Of a stretch of 64,000 nucleotides of DNA, positions 46,346 through 54,552 are shown one piece after another (position 1 is the stretch's first letter; each line of letters begins with the position of its first letter). Source of the DNA: Mycolicibacter engbaekii (GTDB lineage Bacteria > Actinomycetota > Actinomycetes > Mycobacteriales > Mycobacteriaceae). The translations under genes were made by a program, and so were the position numbers. The stretch spans positions 124,001 through 188,000 of the forward strand of contig NZ_LQOT01000031.1 in the NCBI RefSeq assembly GCF_002101585.1, written 5' to 3'. The notes beneath the pieces were generated by a model. The model did not search any database and had not been told where the DNA came from. It worked only from the letters and a program-made list of their open reading frames with translations.

Positions 46346-47066
46346 GGACCAGTCAAGCCCCATCGGGCAACCGCAGCGCCGGCGCCTCGACGAGCAGATC
46401 GCGACGTCGATCATCGAGGCGATCGTCGACGGCGCTTATCCGCCGGGTTCGGTGCTGCCGCCGGAGCGTGACCTGGCCGAACAACTCGGGGTCAACCGGA
46501 CATCGCTGCGGCAGGCGCTGGCCCGGTTGCAGCACATGGGGCTGATCGAAGCCCGGCAGGGCAGCGGGAATCTGGTGCGTGAGCCGGCGGCGCTGACCGA
46601 TCCGGCGATCGTCGAGGTCCTGCTGCGCAAGCTGGGTCCCGACTTCCTCGCCGAGCTGTTGGAGATCCGGGAGGCGCTCGGTCTGCTCATCGGCGAGCTG
46701 GCCATCAGTCGCGCTACATCCGAGGACCTGGCTGCCCTGCGCCCGACTGTGGAGTTTGTGCGCGCCGCTGACCGCCCTGAAGTGCTCCAGACCGCGGAGC
46801 TTGCCTTTTTTGCAGTGCTCATCCAGGCCACCCACAATCGCGCCCTGGCCCTGATGTTCGGTTGGGTGCAGCAGGGTTTCGGTGGCCGCGAGCACGAGCT
46901 CACCGCGGCCTTCGAGGACGCCGGCGCCGTACGGACTGCTCTGGCGGCGATCGCCGACGCAGTCATCGCTCGCGATGCGGCCCGGACCGCCGCCGCGATG
47001 CGGGCGCATCTGCAGGCCAGCGGCCAGCGCATGCTCGCCGCCGCACGCCACAGCGGTGAGGGCTGA
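46344..47066 (+). CDS. GntR/FadR-family transcriptional regulator (Rv0494-like)
   Basis: A 240-residue regulator from ATG 46344. N-terminal winged helix of the FadR subfamily ([32 protein letters not shown]) and an all-helical C-terminal effector domain. The equivalent Rv0494 is reported to respond to fatty acyl-CoA. It sits divergent to the CrtC-like/small/GMC operon and overlaps the palindrome at 46331-46345, so autoregulation plus control of the operon is likely. Confidence 0.9.
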   Translation: MDQSSPIGQPQRRRLDEQIATSIIEAIVDGAYPPGSVLPPERDLAEQLGVNRTSLRQALARLQHMGLIEARQGSGNLVREPAALTDPAIVEVLLRKLGPDFLAELLEIREALGLLIGELAISRATSEDLAALRPTVEFVRAADRPEVLQTAELAFFAVLIQATHNRALALMFGWVQQGFGGREHELTAAFEDAGAVRTALAAIADAVIARDAARTAAAMRAHLQASGQRMLAAARHSGEG

Positions 47067-47080
47067 GCGGCTGGGGGCCG

Positions 47081-47998
47081 CTATTCGGCGTCGATCACCG
47101 CACGCAACGCCGCACCCACCTCGGTGATAACCCCGGGGGTGTAGCCGGGGATGTTCATAGTCACCCCGCCGATGCCCGCATCGAGCACCTTGGACTTGAT
47201 CTGCTCGGCGATCGACTCGGGGCTGCCGGTCACGGCGCGCTGCTTGAGCGCATCGGGGAGCTTGTCCGCGGGGAAATCACCGGGCAGCACGGTGATCAGC
47301 TGGGTGGTTTCCAGGGTGGCCGGATCGCGGCCGACTTCCTCGCAGCTGCGCCGAACCACGTCCATCTTCGCCTTCGCCTCGTCGAATCCGATGATGAGGT
47401 TGAGGTGGTCGAAGTGGCGTGCCGCCAGCGGGATCGTCTTCTTCTCGCCGCTACCGCCGATCAGCAGCGGAATGTGGTCACGGAAGCGCGGTTCAGCCAT
47501 CGCCTCGCGCGCCTGGTACCACGTGCCCTCGAAGGTCGGCCGCTCGCCTTTGATCATCGGCAGGATGATCTGCAGCGCCTCGTCCAGCCGGTTGAACCGG
47601 TCGGTGAAGGTGCCGAATTCGAAGCCCAGCTGGTCGTGCTCGAGCTCGAACCATCCGGTGCCGATGCCCAGGATGGCGCGGCCGGCGCTGACCACATCCA
47701 GGGTGGTGATGATCTTGGCCAGCAGCGCCGGGTTGCGGTAGGTGTTGCCGGTGACCAGGGTGCCCAGCTGCACCGTTTCGGTCGCCTGCGCCAGCGCACC
47801 CAGGGTCGTGTACGCCTCGAGCATCGGCTGATCGGGAGATCCCAGCATGGGCAGTTGGTAGAAGTGGTCCATCACGAACACGGCGTCGAACCCGGCCGCT
47901 TCGGCCTCGCGGGCCCGTGCGACGACAGTGGGGAACAGGGTCGAAACGTCGGTGCCGTAGGAGAAATCGGGAATCTGGAAGCCAAGGCGAATCGTCAC
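47081..47998 (-). CDS. LLM-class F420-dependent oxidoreductase
   Basis: A 305-residue luciferase-like protein from GTG 47998. N-terminal LGFQIPDFSYGTDVSTLFP, FDAVFVMDHFYQLPML, GTLVTGNTYRNPALLAKIITTLDV and ILGIGTGWFELEH define the F420-dependent TIGR03560-type group common in mycobacteria. Convergent with the FadR gene (14 bp). Downstream of the T7SS island on the same strand but separated by 76 bp from it. Substrate unknown. Confidence 0.88.
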   Translation of the reverse strand: MTIRLGFQIPDFSYGTDVSTLFPTVVARAREAEAAGFDAVFVMDHFYQLPMLGSPDQPMLEAYTTLGALAQATETVQLGTLVTGNTYRNPALLAKIITTLDVVSAGRAILGIGTGWFELEHDQLGFEFGTFTDRFNRLDEALQIILPMIKGERPTFEGTWYQAREAMAEPRFRDHIPLLIGGSGEKKTIPLAARHFDHLNLIIGFDEAKAKMDVVRRSCEEVGRDPATLETTQLITVLPGDFPADKLPDALKQRAVTGSPESIAEQIKSKVLDAGIGGVTMNIPGYTPGVITEVGAALRAVIDAE

Positions 47999-48073
47999 GT
48001 GGTCGACCCTAAGGGGAGCGGGAGGTGACTGGGAGCGATTCCGCTGTGCGCGAAGCGGGAATTGGCGAGGGGT

Positions 48074-48772
48074 CTAGCTGTCCAGCTCTCGGTGTCGCGG
48101 GTGTACCCGGTACTCCATCGACTGCTTGCGTCGTAGTGGATGGCGTTGGCCGGCGAAGTAGGCGGCCACGTACAGGAAGTAAAAGACACCTGCGGTGATG
48201 ACAGTAATAACGACGAACTGGACATATTGGCCGCGGGCGATGGGGTAGCCCCAGCTGGCGTCGCCGTATGCGGTGCCTACGGCCAATAGGGCAAGGAAGG
48301 TAGCGCTCATGAGGGCGACCCACAGTTCGCCTTCTCCTGTGGCGGCGGCGTAGACGTTTACCGTAGCGATCACGGCGGGCCCTGTCAGAGTCCACCACAT
48401 GGTTGTGGCGGTAAGTAGCCCGCTGTAGGAGTCTGGATGTGGATCGAGTCCCAGTTGCTTGGATTCGCGCTCGGAGACAGGGGTGTCTTCAGGATCGGGG
48501 TCAGTGATTGTATACGTGTATATTTTCCCGCCAATCTTGATGTAGGGCGTGGCCACGTAGGCTATGAATGTCATCACTACGACGGGAAATAGTCCTAGCA
48601 GGACTGCGTCGTCCAATGACGGATACTTGAGGAAAATGCCAGCTACACCCGCTGTGCCAGCAAGGGTCCAGTAAATGCGTCGCTGGACGCAGAGGCTGCT
48701 CTTGGAAAAAGTCAGCAGAAATGCCCCAATAAAGCATAGGGTGATGGTCCACAAAGATAGTTGGCTTACCAT
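48074..48772 (-). CDS. Six-helix membrane protein, putative immunity protein
   Basis: A 232-residue protein from ATG 48772, overlapping the stop of the upstream large protein (TAATG), so the two are translated together. Hydropathy by eye gives six helices (about 5-22, 33-50, 56-75, 119-142, 150-170, 184-205), a 40-residue acidic cytoplasmic or external loop (76-118), and a basic tail GQRHPLRRKQSMEY. No family recognised. It is richer in A/T than neighbouring genes. Placement directly after a type VII-type polymorphic protein with a glycine-zipper end suggests a membrane immunity protein. A decayed second copy of its 3' half lies at 50680-50870. Confidence 0.7.
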   Translation of the reverse strand: MVSQLSLWTITLCFIGAFLLTFSKSSLCVQRRIYWTLAGTAGVAGIFLKYPSLDDAVLLGLFPVVVMTFIAYVATPYIKIGGKIYTYTITDPDPEDTPVSERESKQLGLDPHPDSYSGLLTATTMWWTLTGPAVIATVNVYAAATGEGELWVALMSATFLALLAVGTAYGDASWGYPIARGQYVQFVVITVITAGVFYFLYVAAYFAGQRHPLRRKQSMEYRVHPRHRELDS

Positions 48773-50172
48773 TAATTTCCCATCATCCAATTCACCGTTT
48801 TCTCGCCTCCTAATCCCCCTGCGACAGCACCGAGCAGTCCAAATATCAGAGCGCCCTCGGGGCCTATGGCTGAGCCCCCCATCGCGCCGGCCGCGAAGCC
48901 TCCCAGCCACGAGCCGAGGCTGCGTCCTCCGAGCTTGGCAAGTTCTTCGCCGGGCGCCGCACCGAGGGCGATGTTATCGCCGGTCAGCAGCGCGTCTAGA
49001 CCGAATCCGGCGATGGAGAGCTTGCGGCCCAGCGTCTTAAGAGCATTGACGTCTGCCTCGGACCACACTTGCGCATCGCCCCAATGTCGGCCCTGCGGGA
49101 GAGCGTTCGCCTGTGCGCTAAGTCCACTGCCCAAATTGCCGACTCCACTGGAGATATCGGAGCCCGCTTCATGGATCAGTTCTCCGACAGACTTACCGCT
49201 TCGCACTTCGTCGAGTGCTCGCTGGATTCCCGCCGGCGAGACCCCCGCCGATGCCAATTGATTGGCGAAGCCGTGGAGCACCAACTCCCGAGCCTGGGAC
49301 TCGCATCGATCGAGCATCTGGGTTGTTGCCTGATCGGGTGTCAGCGGTGGCCGGTCGGGATAGGCCTGACCCGATTCGAGGTAATCCTGAAGCTGGCGTC
49401 GGGCTCGGGCTAGCGTGCGTGCGTCTCCGCCGAGTATGGGATCGGCCGGCAGTGGGCCGATGAACTCCGAATGTCGCCAATCGTCGAGACGTTCGTGAGC
49501 CAGCCGCCGGGCGGTGGGGTCGGCAGCGGGGTCATCGGCGATCGTCTGATCGCGCTGTCTTGCCAGCTCTGCCGGGTCGGAGCCGGCTGGCTGCGGGGCA
49601 TGCGGCAATCCGTTTGCTCCCGCTCCGCCGTCGGCGCCTTCGTCGCCGAAGCGGAATTCGTGGAGTCCGGCGGTGGCGGCGGTGAGTTGGCGGGCGATCT
49701 CCTGCTCATTGTTGACCAGGTTGGCCACGCGGGACTTGATGAAACTTCCATGATCGCCCGCGGCCTGTTCGCGTTGAGCCTGCTCCGCGGTGGAGCTGTA
49801 GTAAGTCCACGTGTCGGTGACGCAGTAGTCATCGCCGACGCGGAATTCGTCGCGTTCGGCGGCGGCGACGGCGTAGAGCACTTCGGCTTTGTTGTTCTGT
49901 TGGGTCTGCGCGCCGCGGGCGGCGATAGTGGCGGCGTTGCGCAGCGCGTCGGCTGGACCGTGGACTTTGACCAGATCTGCGGCGGATCGGCGCTGAAAGC
50001 CTTCGGCGCCAGCGCCGGTCCACGGTCTGCCGCCGGGCCTGGTCGAGGCGTCGCGGACTTCGGTGAACGCGGCGTCCCAGGAGTCGGCGAGGTTGGTCCA
50101 AGCGGTGGAGTTGGTTATCAGGTGATCCCAGGTGGCGTCTTCGACTTCGGTCAGTGGCGGTAGTCCCGACAT
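48772..50172 (-). CDS. Large WXG-like type VII-associated protein with C-terminal glycine zipper, putative effector
   Basis: A 466-residue protein. Residues 1-190 are an Ala-rich helical domain with WXG100-like features (TWDHLITNSTAWTNLADSW, RPWTGAGAEGFQRR), as in N-terminal targeting modules of type VII substrates. A central Pro/Asp-rich linker (195-250) is followed by a helical region and, at about 415-458, a Gly-rich hydrophobic segment with GxxxG spacing (LGGFAAGAMGGSAIG, FGLLGAVAGGLGG). Glycine-zipper ends occur in membrane-depolarising LXG toxins of Firmicutes. No signal peptide. It starts 7 nt after the EspC-like gene and overlaps the membrane-protein gene downstream. A structural, non-toxic role remains possible. 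Confidence 0.72.
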   Translation of the reverse strand: MSGLPPLTEVEDATWDHLITNSTAWTNLADSWDAAFTEVRDASTRPGGRPWTGAGAEGFQRRSAADLVKVHGPADALRNAATIAARGAQTQQNNKAEVLYAVAAAERDEFRVGDDYCVTDTWTYYSSTAEQAQREQAAGDHGSFIKSRVANLVNNEQEIARQLTAATAGLHEFRFGDEGADGGAGANGLPHAPQPAGSDPAELARQRDQTIADDPAADPTARRLAHERLDDWRHSEFIGPLPADPILGGDARTLARARRQLQDYLESGQAYPDRPPLTPDQATTQMLDRCESQARELVLHGFANQLASAGVSPAGIQRALDEVRSGKSVGELIHEAGSDISSGVGNLGSGLSAQANALPQGRHWGDAQVWSEADVNALKTLGRKLSIAGFGLDALLTGDNIALGAAPGEELAKLGGRSLGSWLGGFAAGAMGGSAIGPEGALIFGLLGAVAGGLGGEKTVNWMMGN

Positions 50173-50179
50173 CGCGGCT

Positions 50180-50539
50180 CTACCTGCCGGTTCCGAGTGC
50201 GCCTGCGCCGGCGTCGATGCCGGAGTGCGGGGTCAAGGGTGGGGGGCCGCCTGCTCGCGGGGCGACTGAGGTCAGGGCGGCAGCGGCGTCGTTGTCCATC
50301 GCCTCGTATTCGTCGGCGGTGGTGGTGAGTTTTGTCGCGTTGGCGGTCAGTCGTGTGCGCATTGCCGCTGCGGCCGTGCCGGCGCCGGTGTTGGTGGTGT
50401 TGCATGCCGCACTGCTGGTCTGCCATGCGGGCGCTGGAAGTGTTGGTAACGGCGGTGCGATCTGGTCTGCCAGCGTCGCGCAGCGTTGCGCCAGTTGGCG
50501 CAGGTCAGTTGGGATGACCCGCAGGGCGGGACCGGTCAT
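50180..50539 (-). CDS. EspC-like type VII secretion substrate/chaperone
   Basis: A 119-residue protein of the ESX secretion-associated EspC/WXG100 type: two helices with LRQLAQRCATLADQ and a middle PAPAWQTSSA turn, then MRTRLTANATKLTTTADEYEAMD. YEAMD matches the YxxxD/E type VII export signal at the end of helix 2. It heads the three-gene operon. Such small partners bind a larger substrate and present it to EccC. A TATGCT hexamer ends 6 nt before the ATG and there is no ribosome site, so the transcript is probably leaderless. Confidence 0.8.
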   Translation of the reverse strand: MTGPALRVIPTDLRQLAQRCATLADQIAPPLPTLPAPAWQTSSAACNTTNTGAGTAAAAMRTRLTANATKLTTTADEYEAMDNDAAAALTSVAPRAGGPPPLTPHSGIDAGAGALGTGR

Positions 50540-50545
50540 TCGCCG

Positions 50546-50551
50546 AGCATA
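50546..50551 (-). promoter_or_regulatory. -10 hexamer for leaderless EspC-like operon
   Basis: TATGCT read on the minus strand, ending 6 nt before the ATG at 50539; TTTCGC lies 17 nt further upstream as a weak -35. Absence of any Shine-Dalgarno supports leaderless initiation at the ATG. Confidence 0.45.
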
Positions 50552-50679
50552 TAAGTGAATCCCGATTTGCGAAATTCAGCCGCCGATACCGCCCTGACGG
50601 GCAGGTGAACAGGTCACATTGCTCATGCATGGCCTCCGCAATGCAGCGGGGGAGACTCGGCGGTGTGTGAAGCGGAATT

Positions 50680-50870
50680 CTCCCGGGAGTTTCGGTGGTC
50701 CAGCTTGCGGTGGCGGGGATGTACTCGATATTCCGTCGACTGCTTGCGTGGCAGGGGCCGGCGCCGGCCGATGCAGTAGAAGGCAGATCGCCCCACGGCG
50801 GAGAAGTAGGGCGTTTGCGGTGGCGATTGGCACAAAGAACTCCCACTATGCGGTTGTGGCGGTAATAGTC
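50680..50870 (-). pseudogene. Decayed second copy of the membrane immunity-like gene
   Basis: On the minus strand, positions 50699-50749 align with 48080-48130 of the intact gene at about 42 of 51 bases, and the encoded stretch RKQSTEYRVHPRHRKLD parallels the intact tail RKQSMEYRVHPRHRELD. The similarity extends past the stop. Further upstream, GGTTGTGGCGGTAA (50852-50865) matches 48401-48414 exactly, implying an internal deletion of over 200 bp. No open frame spans it. The rest of the 558-bp gap (50540-51097) contains no gene I can support. Confidence 0.7.
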
Positions 50871-51097
50871 CGGATGGCTCAGCTGTCGCGGCGAGCCGCC
50901 GGGCGCCGTGCGAAACGGCGCCGGAACCGGGTGACGATGAGGCCACCGAAGTCTCATCCGGCTCGGATATGGCGAGCAGTCGCGGCGGGCGAAACGACTG
51001 AAGCCCCCGAACGGGCCTGCGCTGGCCTTTTCAGCGGTTACGCTTCGCCGAAAACCGCACAAACTGCGGCAAGGCCGACTCTTTGGAGGTATGCCTC

Positions 51098-51697
51098 GTG
51101 GGGCTCACCATCGGAATCATCGTCGTCGTTGTCATATTTCTGCTCGCGGTGTTGGTGATCGCGGGCTACAACGGGCTGGTTCGGGCGCGTAACGCGTACA
51201 AGAACGCCTTCGCCCAGATTGACGTTCAGCTGCGGCGGCGCTTCGACCTCATTCCCAACCTGATCGAAACCGCCAAGGCGTACCTGGCGCATGAGCGCCA
51301 GACCCTGGAGGCCGTCGTCAATGCGCGCGGCGCCGCGATGAACGGCCTTGCCGCCGCCCAGGCCAATCCCGGTGACCCGGCGGCGATGCAGCAGTTGGCG
51401 GAGGGTCAGCAGGCGCTCAACGGCGCGCTGAGCCGGCTCAACCTGGTGGTCGAGCAGTACCCCGACCTCAAGGCGAACCAGACCATGATGCAACTGTCGG
51501 AGGAACTGACCTCCACGGAGAACAAGGTCGCGTTCGCCCGCCAGGCCTACAACGACGCGGTGATGAACTTCAACAACCGGCGTGAGACATTCCCGGGCAA
51601 CGTTTATGCCGGCATATTCAACTTTGCTCCGGCCGCCCTGCTCGAGATCCCGCCGGAACACCCGGAGATGCGGGACGCGCCGAAGGTTCAGTTCTGA
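51098..51697 (+). CDS. LemA-family membrane protein
   Basis: A 199-residue protein from GTG 51098, seven nucleotides after GGAGGT. One N-terminal membrane helix (TIGIIVVVVIFLLAVLVI) followed by a helical LemA domain (YNGLVRARNAYKNAFAQIDVQLRRRFDLIPNLIETAKAY, and NNRRETFPGNVYAGIF). The function of LemA is unknown, but it is often encoded beside an M48 membrane protease, as here (14 nt gap). Probably exposes its helical domain outside the cytoplasmic membrane. Confidence 0.92.
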   Translation: MGLTIGIIVVVVIFLLAVLVIAGYNGLVRARNAYKNAFAQIDVQLRRRFDLIPNLIETAKAYLAHERQTLEAVVNARGAAMNGLAAAQANPGDPAAMQQLAEGQQALNGALSRLNLVVEQYPDLKANQTMMQLSEELTSTENKVAFARQAYNDAVMNFNNRRETFPGNVYAGIFNFAPAALLEIPPEHPEMRDAPKVQF

Positions 51698-51710
51698 CCG
51701 ACCGGCGGCC

Positions 51711-53660
51711 ATGAACTTCTTCGAGCACCAGCGGGCCGCCAAGGGAACCACGCTGAAGCTGGTGTTGCTCTTCGGGGCTGCGGTGCTGGCGTTGGTCGCC
51801 GCAATCAATGCCGCCGCGGTGATTGCATTGGTCTACCTCACGAAGGATTACGGCGGGATCGACGCGTCATCGATTCTTGCGGTCGTCATCGTCGTCACCG
51901 CAATCACGCTCTTGGTCATCGCAGGTGGAACGCTGTTCAAGACAATTTCGCTGCGCCAGGGGGGTACTGCTGTCGCCGCGGCCGTCGGCGCGGTGCCCGT
52001 GGACCCGACGACGACCGACCCTCAGTTGCGTAGGTACGTCAACATCGTCGAGGAGATGTCGCTGGCCTCCGGCGTGCCGGCGCCACGCTTGTTCGTCATG
52101 CCGGGTGAACCCGGAATCAACGCTTTCGCAGCGGGTTTCACGCCTGCCGATGCTGCCATCGCGGTGACAGGTGGAGCCCTGGCGCAACTCAACCGGGACG
52201 AACTGCAGGGTGTCATCGCTCACGAGTTCAGCCACATCCTCAACGGTGATATGCGGCTGAACATTCGACTCATCGGATTGCTCAGCGGAATTCTGCTGAT
52301 CGGAATGATCGGCTTGCGCCTGCTGCAGTTCGGCGGCCGCGGGAGTGACAGCAAGCGCGCGCTGCCCCTTGTTGCGTTCGCGTTCGCGATGATGGTGCTC
52401 GGCTACGTCGGTGTGTTCTTCGCCAACGTGATCAAGGCTGCAGTAGCGCGCCAACGCGAGTGGCTGGCCGACGCGTCGGCGGTGCAGTTCACGCGCCAGA
52501 CCGACGGCCTCGAAGGCGCACTGAAGAAGATTGGCGGCATACCGACCGGTTCGCGGCTGCGCAACTCCCGCAATGCGGCCGAGGTCAGCCACATGCTGTT
52601 CGGAGAGGGCGCGCGACGGTCGTTCACGTCGTTGTTCGCGACACATCCGCCACTCACCGACCGGATCAGGGCGCTCAACCCAAGCTTCGACCCCCGCGAG
52701 ATCGCCGAACTGCAGCAGCGGTACGCCAATCAGGCGCCCGACGGCCTGGCCGAGGACGTCGCCGCGGGTTTCGCCCCTGCCGGAACGGCGCTCGGCCGTC
52801 CGACCCTCGCGCCAGAGCAACCCGCCAACCCCGGCTGGCACACCAGCCCCGAGCAAGTCGTCTCTCGCGCCGGCACCTTCACTTCGGACGACCTGAAATA
52901 CGGCGCGGCTCTGCATGCACGGATTCCTGACGATGTCCGCAAGCTGGCCAGCCAGCCCACCACGGCCCCCGCGGCCGTCATCGCGTTGCTCCTCGAGCCG
53001 TCGAGTGGGGGGCTGCACGTCCGCCAGCTTGCCTCGGTGAACGAACATCTGGGGCCGACGCAGGCGCGGGAAGCCGCCGCACTCGCCGACCGGATGCGCG
53101 CGCTGCCGCCTGAACTTCGGCTCCCGGTCGTCGCGCTGGCTTTGCCGCAGATCGCCACCCACTCTCGTGCCGAACAGGACGCGCTCATCACGGTGTTGAA
53201 CGCGCTCGCCGTCGCCGACGAGAAGGTGACGATGTTCGAGTACTGCCTTACCCGCCTGGTTTCGAATTACGTACTCGACACCAACGATCCGGCTCGCCGG
53301 AGCAAGGTGGGCAGCGGATCGCTCACCGGTGTTCGGCCCGTGGTGACGACCCTGCTGGCGACTCTCGCGGTCGCCGGGGGCGCCGATCAAAACGTGGCGG
53401 CACAGTCTTTGGACATTGCGCTGCAACGACTTTACGGCGATAACGCGAGGCCCGAGAACCCGCGCAGGCTGAGCTGGCAGCAGACCCTCGACGAAGGCTG
53501 GGCCGCCCTCGACGCCTTGGATCCGAGGGCGAAGCAAGCACTCGTCGAAGCGATGGTGGAGGCGGTGCTGCACGACGGTACCGTCACAGCGGCGGAAGCT
53601 GAATTGCTCCGTGCGGCATGCGGTTTGATGCACGTTCCCCTGCCTGCGCTGTTGGGCTGA
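51711..53660 (+). CDS. M48-family (HtpX-like) membrane metalloprotease with long C-terminal extension
   Basis: A 649-residue protein from ATG 51711. Two N-terminal helices (17-40 and 50-75), then the zinc protease domain with HEFSH (HExxH) around residue 175 and the distal glutamate in REWLADASAVQF (about 255). Two further helices flank these. After the protease (about 340) come about 300 residues containing tandem helical repeats, unusual beside the 280-300 residue HtpX. The C-terminal part may bind substrate or partner proteins. Forms an operon with LemA. Expected role: quality control of membrane proteins. Confidence 0.9.
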   Translation: MNFFEHQRAAKGTTLKLVLLFGAAVLALVAAINAAAVIALVYLTKDYGGIDASSILAVVIVVTAITLLVIAGGTLFKTISLRQGGTAVAAAVGAVPVDPTTTDPQLRRYVNIVEEMSLASGVPAPRLFVMPGEPGINAFAAGFTPADAAIAVTGGALAQLNRDELQGVIAHEFSHILNGDMRLNIRLIGLLSGILLIGMIGLRLLQFGGRGSDSKRALPLVAFAFAMMVLGYVGVFFANVIKAAVARQREWLADASAVQFTRQTDGLEGALKKIGGIPTGSRLRNSRNAAEVSHMLFGEGARRSFTSLFATHPPLTDRIRALNPSFDPREIAELQQRYANQAPDGLAEDVAAGFAPAGTALGRPTLAPEQPANPGWHTSPEQVVSRAGTFTSDDLKYGAALHARIPDDVRKLASQPTTAPAAVIALLLEPSSGGLHVRQLASVNEHLGPTQAREAAALADRMRALPPELRLPVVALALPQIATHSRAEQDALITVLNALAVADEKVTMFEYCLTRLVSNYVLDTNDPARRSKVGSGSLTGVRPVVTTLLATLAVAGGADQNVAAQSLDIALQRLYGDNARPENPRRLSWQQTLDEGWAALDALDPRAKQALVEAMVEAVLHDGTVTAAEAELLRAACGLMHVPLPALLG

Positions 53661-53889
53661 AACCGACATCGGTCGAGCACGATGAGCAGCCCCCTCGGGG
53701 CCCTTGACGACGCGGAGGGCATTCCGTTGAAGAGGGTCGTTGCAGGGGTTCCAGAAGACGACGTGGCCTGGAGGTTCGGCGTTCGGTTGACGAACGGATC
53801 TGAGTCATCGCGTGGGTTGCGTCGGTCCGGGCCGATGTTTCCTTGGAAGTGTCTGTTCAGTCGTGATAAGTGAACTAGTGTTCCGTTGC

Positions 53890-54165
53890 ATGAACGCTGT
53901 AGCTGGAGTCGCCAAGAAAGCCGCCCTTACCACCTGGGAGGGCATCTGGTACATCCTCATGTGCATCAACTTCGGAGCTGGATACCTGGCGAAAGTGCCC
54001 GCCAAGAAAGCCCTCCAAGACGCGGGTATGGGCACCATGACCAGCGCCGAGCAGTTCTGGTACCTATTTTTGTGCCTCAGCTTCGGGGCCGGCTACTTCG
54101 CCAAAATCCCCATCGCCAAAGCTCTCGTTGAGACACAAATTCAAGGCATCGCCCACGCCAGGTAG
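53890..54165 (+). CDS. Small protein with two 29-residue membrane-hairpin repeats
   Basis: A 91-residue protein from ATG 53890 (GTG 53878 possible). Residues 14-42 and 51-79 are an internal duplication with 16 of 29 identities: WYILMCINFGAGYLAKVPAKKAL and WYLFLCLSFGAGYFAKIPIAKAL share W-Y, C, FGAGY, AK and P. Each copy has a hydrophobic segment ending in GAGY(L/F)AK(V/I)P. No domain is recognised. No clear ribosome site. The 229-bp upstream gap (53661-53889) holds no other gene. Confidence 0.65.
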   Translation: MNAVAGVAKKAALTTWEGIWYILMCINFGAGYLAKVPAKKALQDAGMGTMTSAEQFWYLFLCLSFGAGYFAKIPIAKALVETQIQGIAHAR

Positions 54166-54364
54166 ACCCCCGGGGAATTTCGGCATGAAGCTCTCCAAGC
54201 GGGCCCGGATTCTCCACATAGCCGCACCTATCGCCCTCGTCAACGCTGGTAGCGCCGACGAGGCTGACTAAGCTGTCTGCGGGTGTGCGGTCGACATGGT
54301 CCTGGCCCCCTAGGTTGGAGCCACGTCGCATGTTGCACGTGCTTGCATTTCTGCATTTCATTGG

Positions 54365-54440
54365 TGGTGCCCCCGGCAGGATTCGAACCTGCGGCCTTCT
54401 GCTCCGGAGGCAGACGCTCTATCCCCTGAGCTACGGGGGC
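54365..54440 (-). tRNA. tRNA-Arg (CCG)
   Basis: 76 nt on the minus strand including an encoded CCA. Acceptor stem GCCCCCG/CGGGGGC, D-arm GCTC...GAGC, anticodon stem TCTGC/GCAGA with loop CTCCGGA giving anticodon CCG, and T-arm GCAGG TTCGAAT CCTGC. All stems pair perfectly. It lies before argS, whose enzyme charges it. The preceding 199 bp (54166-54364) contains no gene. Confidence 0.97.
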
Positions 54441-54538
54441 GCTCGCGTAATGCGGCGCCATGTGGGCTTTGACAGAGTAGCGCATGAATGCCCCCAGCCG
54501 AGAACCGGACGGATTCGGGGCCTGACCACGACAGACCA

Positions 54539-54544
54539 TAGGAT
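54539..54544 (+). promoter_or_regulatory. Candidate -10 for leaderless argS
   Basis: TAGGAT, eight nucleotides before the argS GTG, with no ribosome site between. Suggests a leaderless or near-leaderless transcript; no convincing -35. Confidence 0.35.
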
Positions 54545-54552
54545 GGGGCCTC

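Noticed and set aside
48675..49040. Plus-strand frame overlapping the membrane-protein/effector junction
   Set aside because: Antisense of two coupled genes, Arg/Ser-rich, no ribosome site.
50505..51062. A minus-strand 185-codon frame upstream of LemA
   Set aside because: Composition is not protein-like and it overlaps the decayed immunity copy in a different frame.
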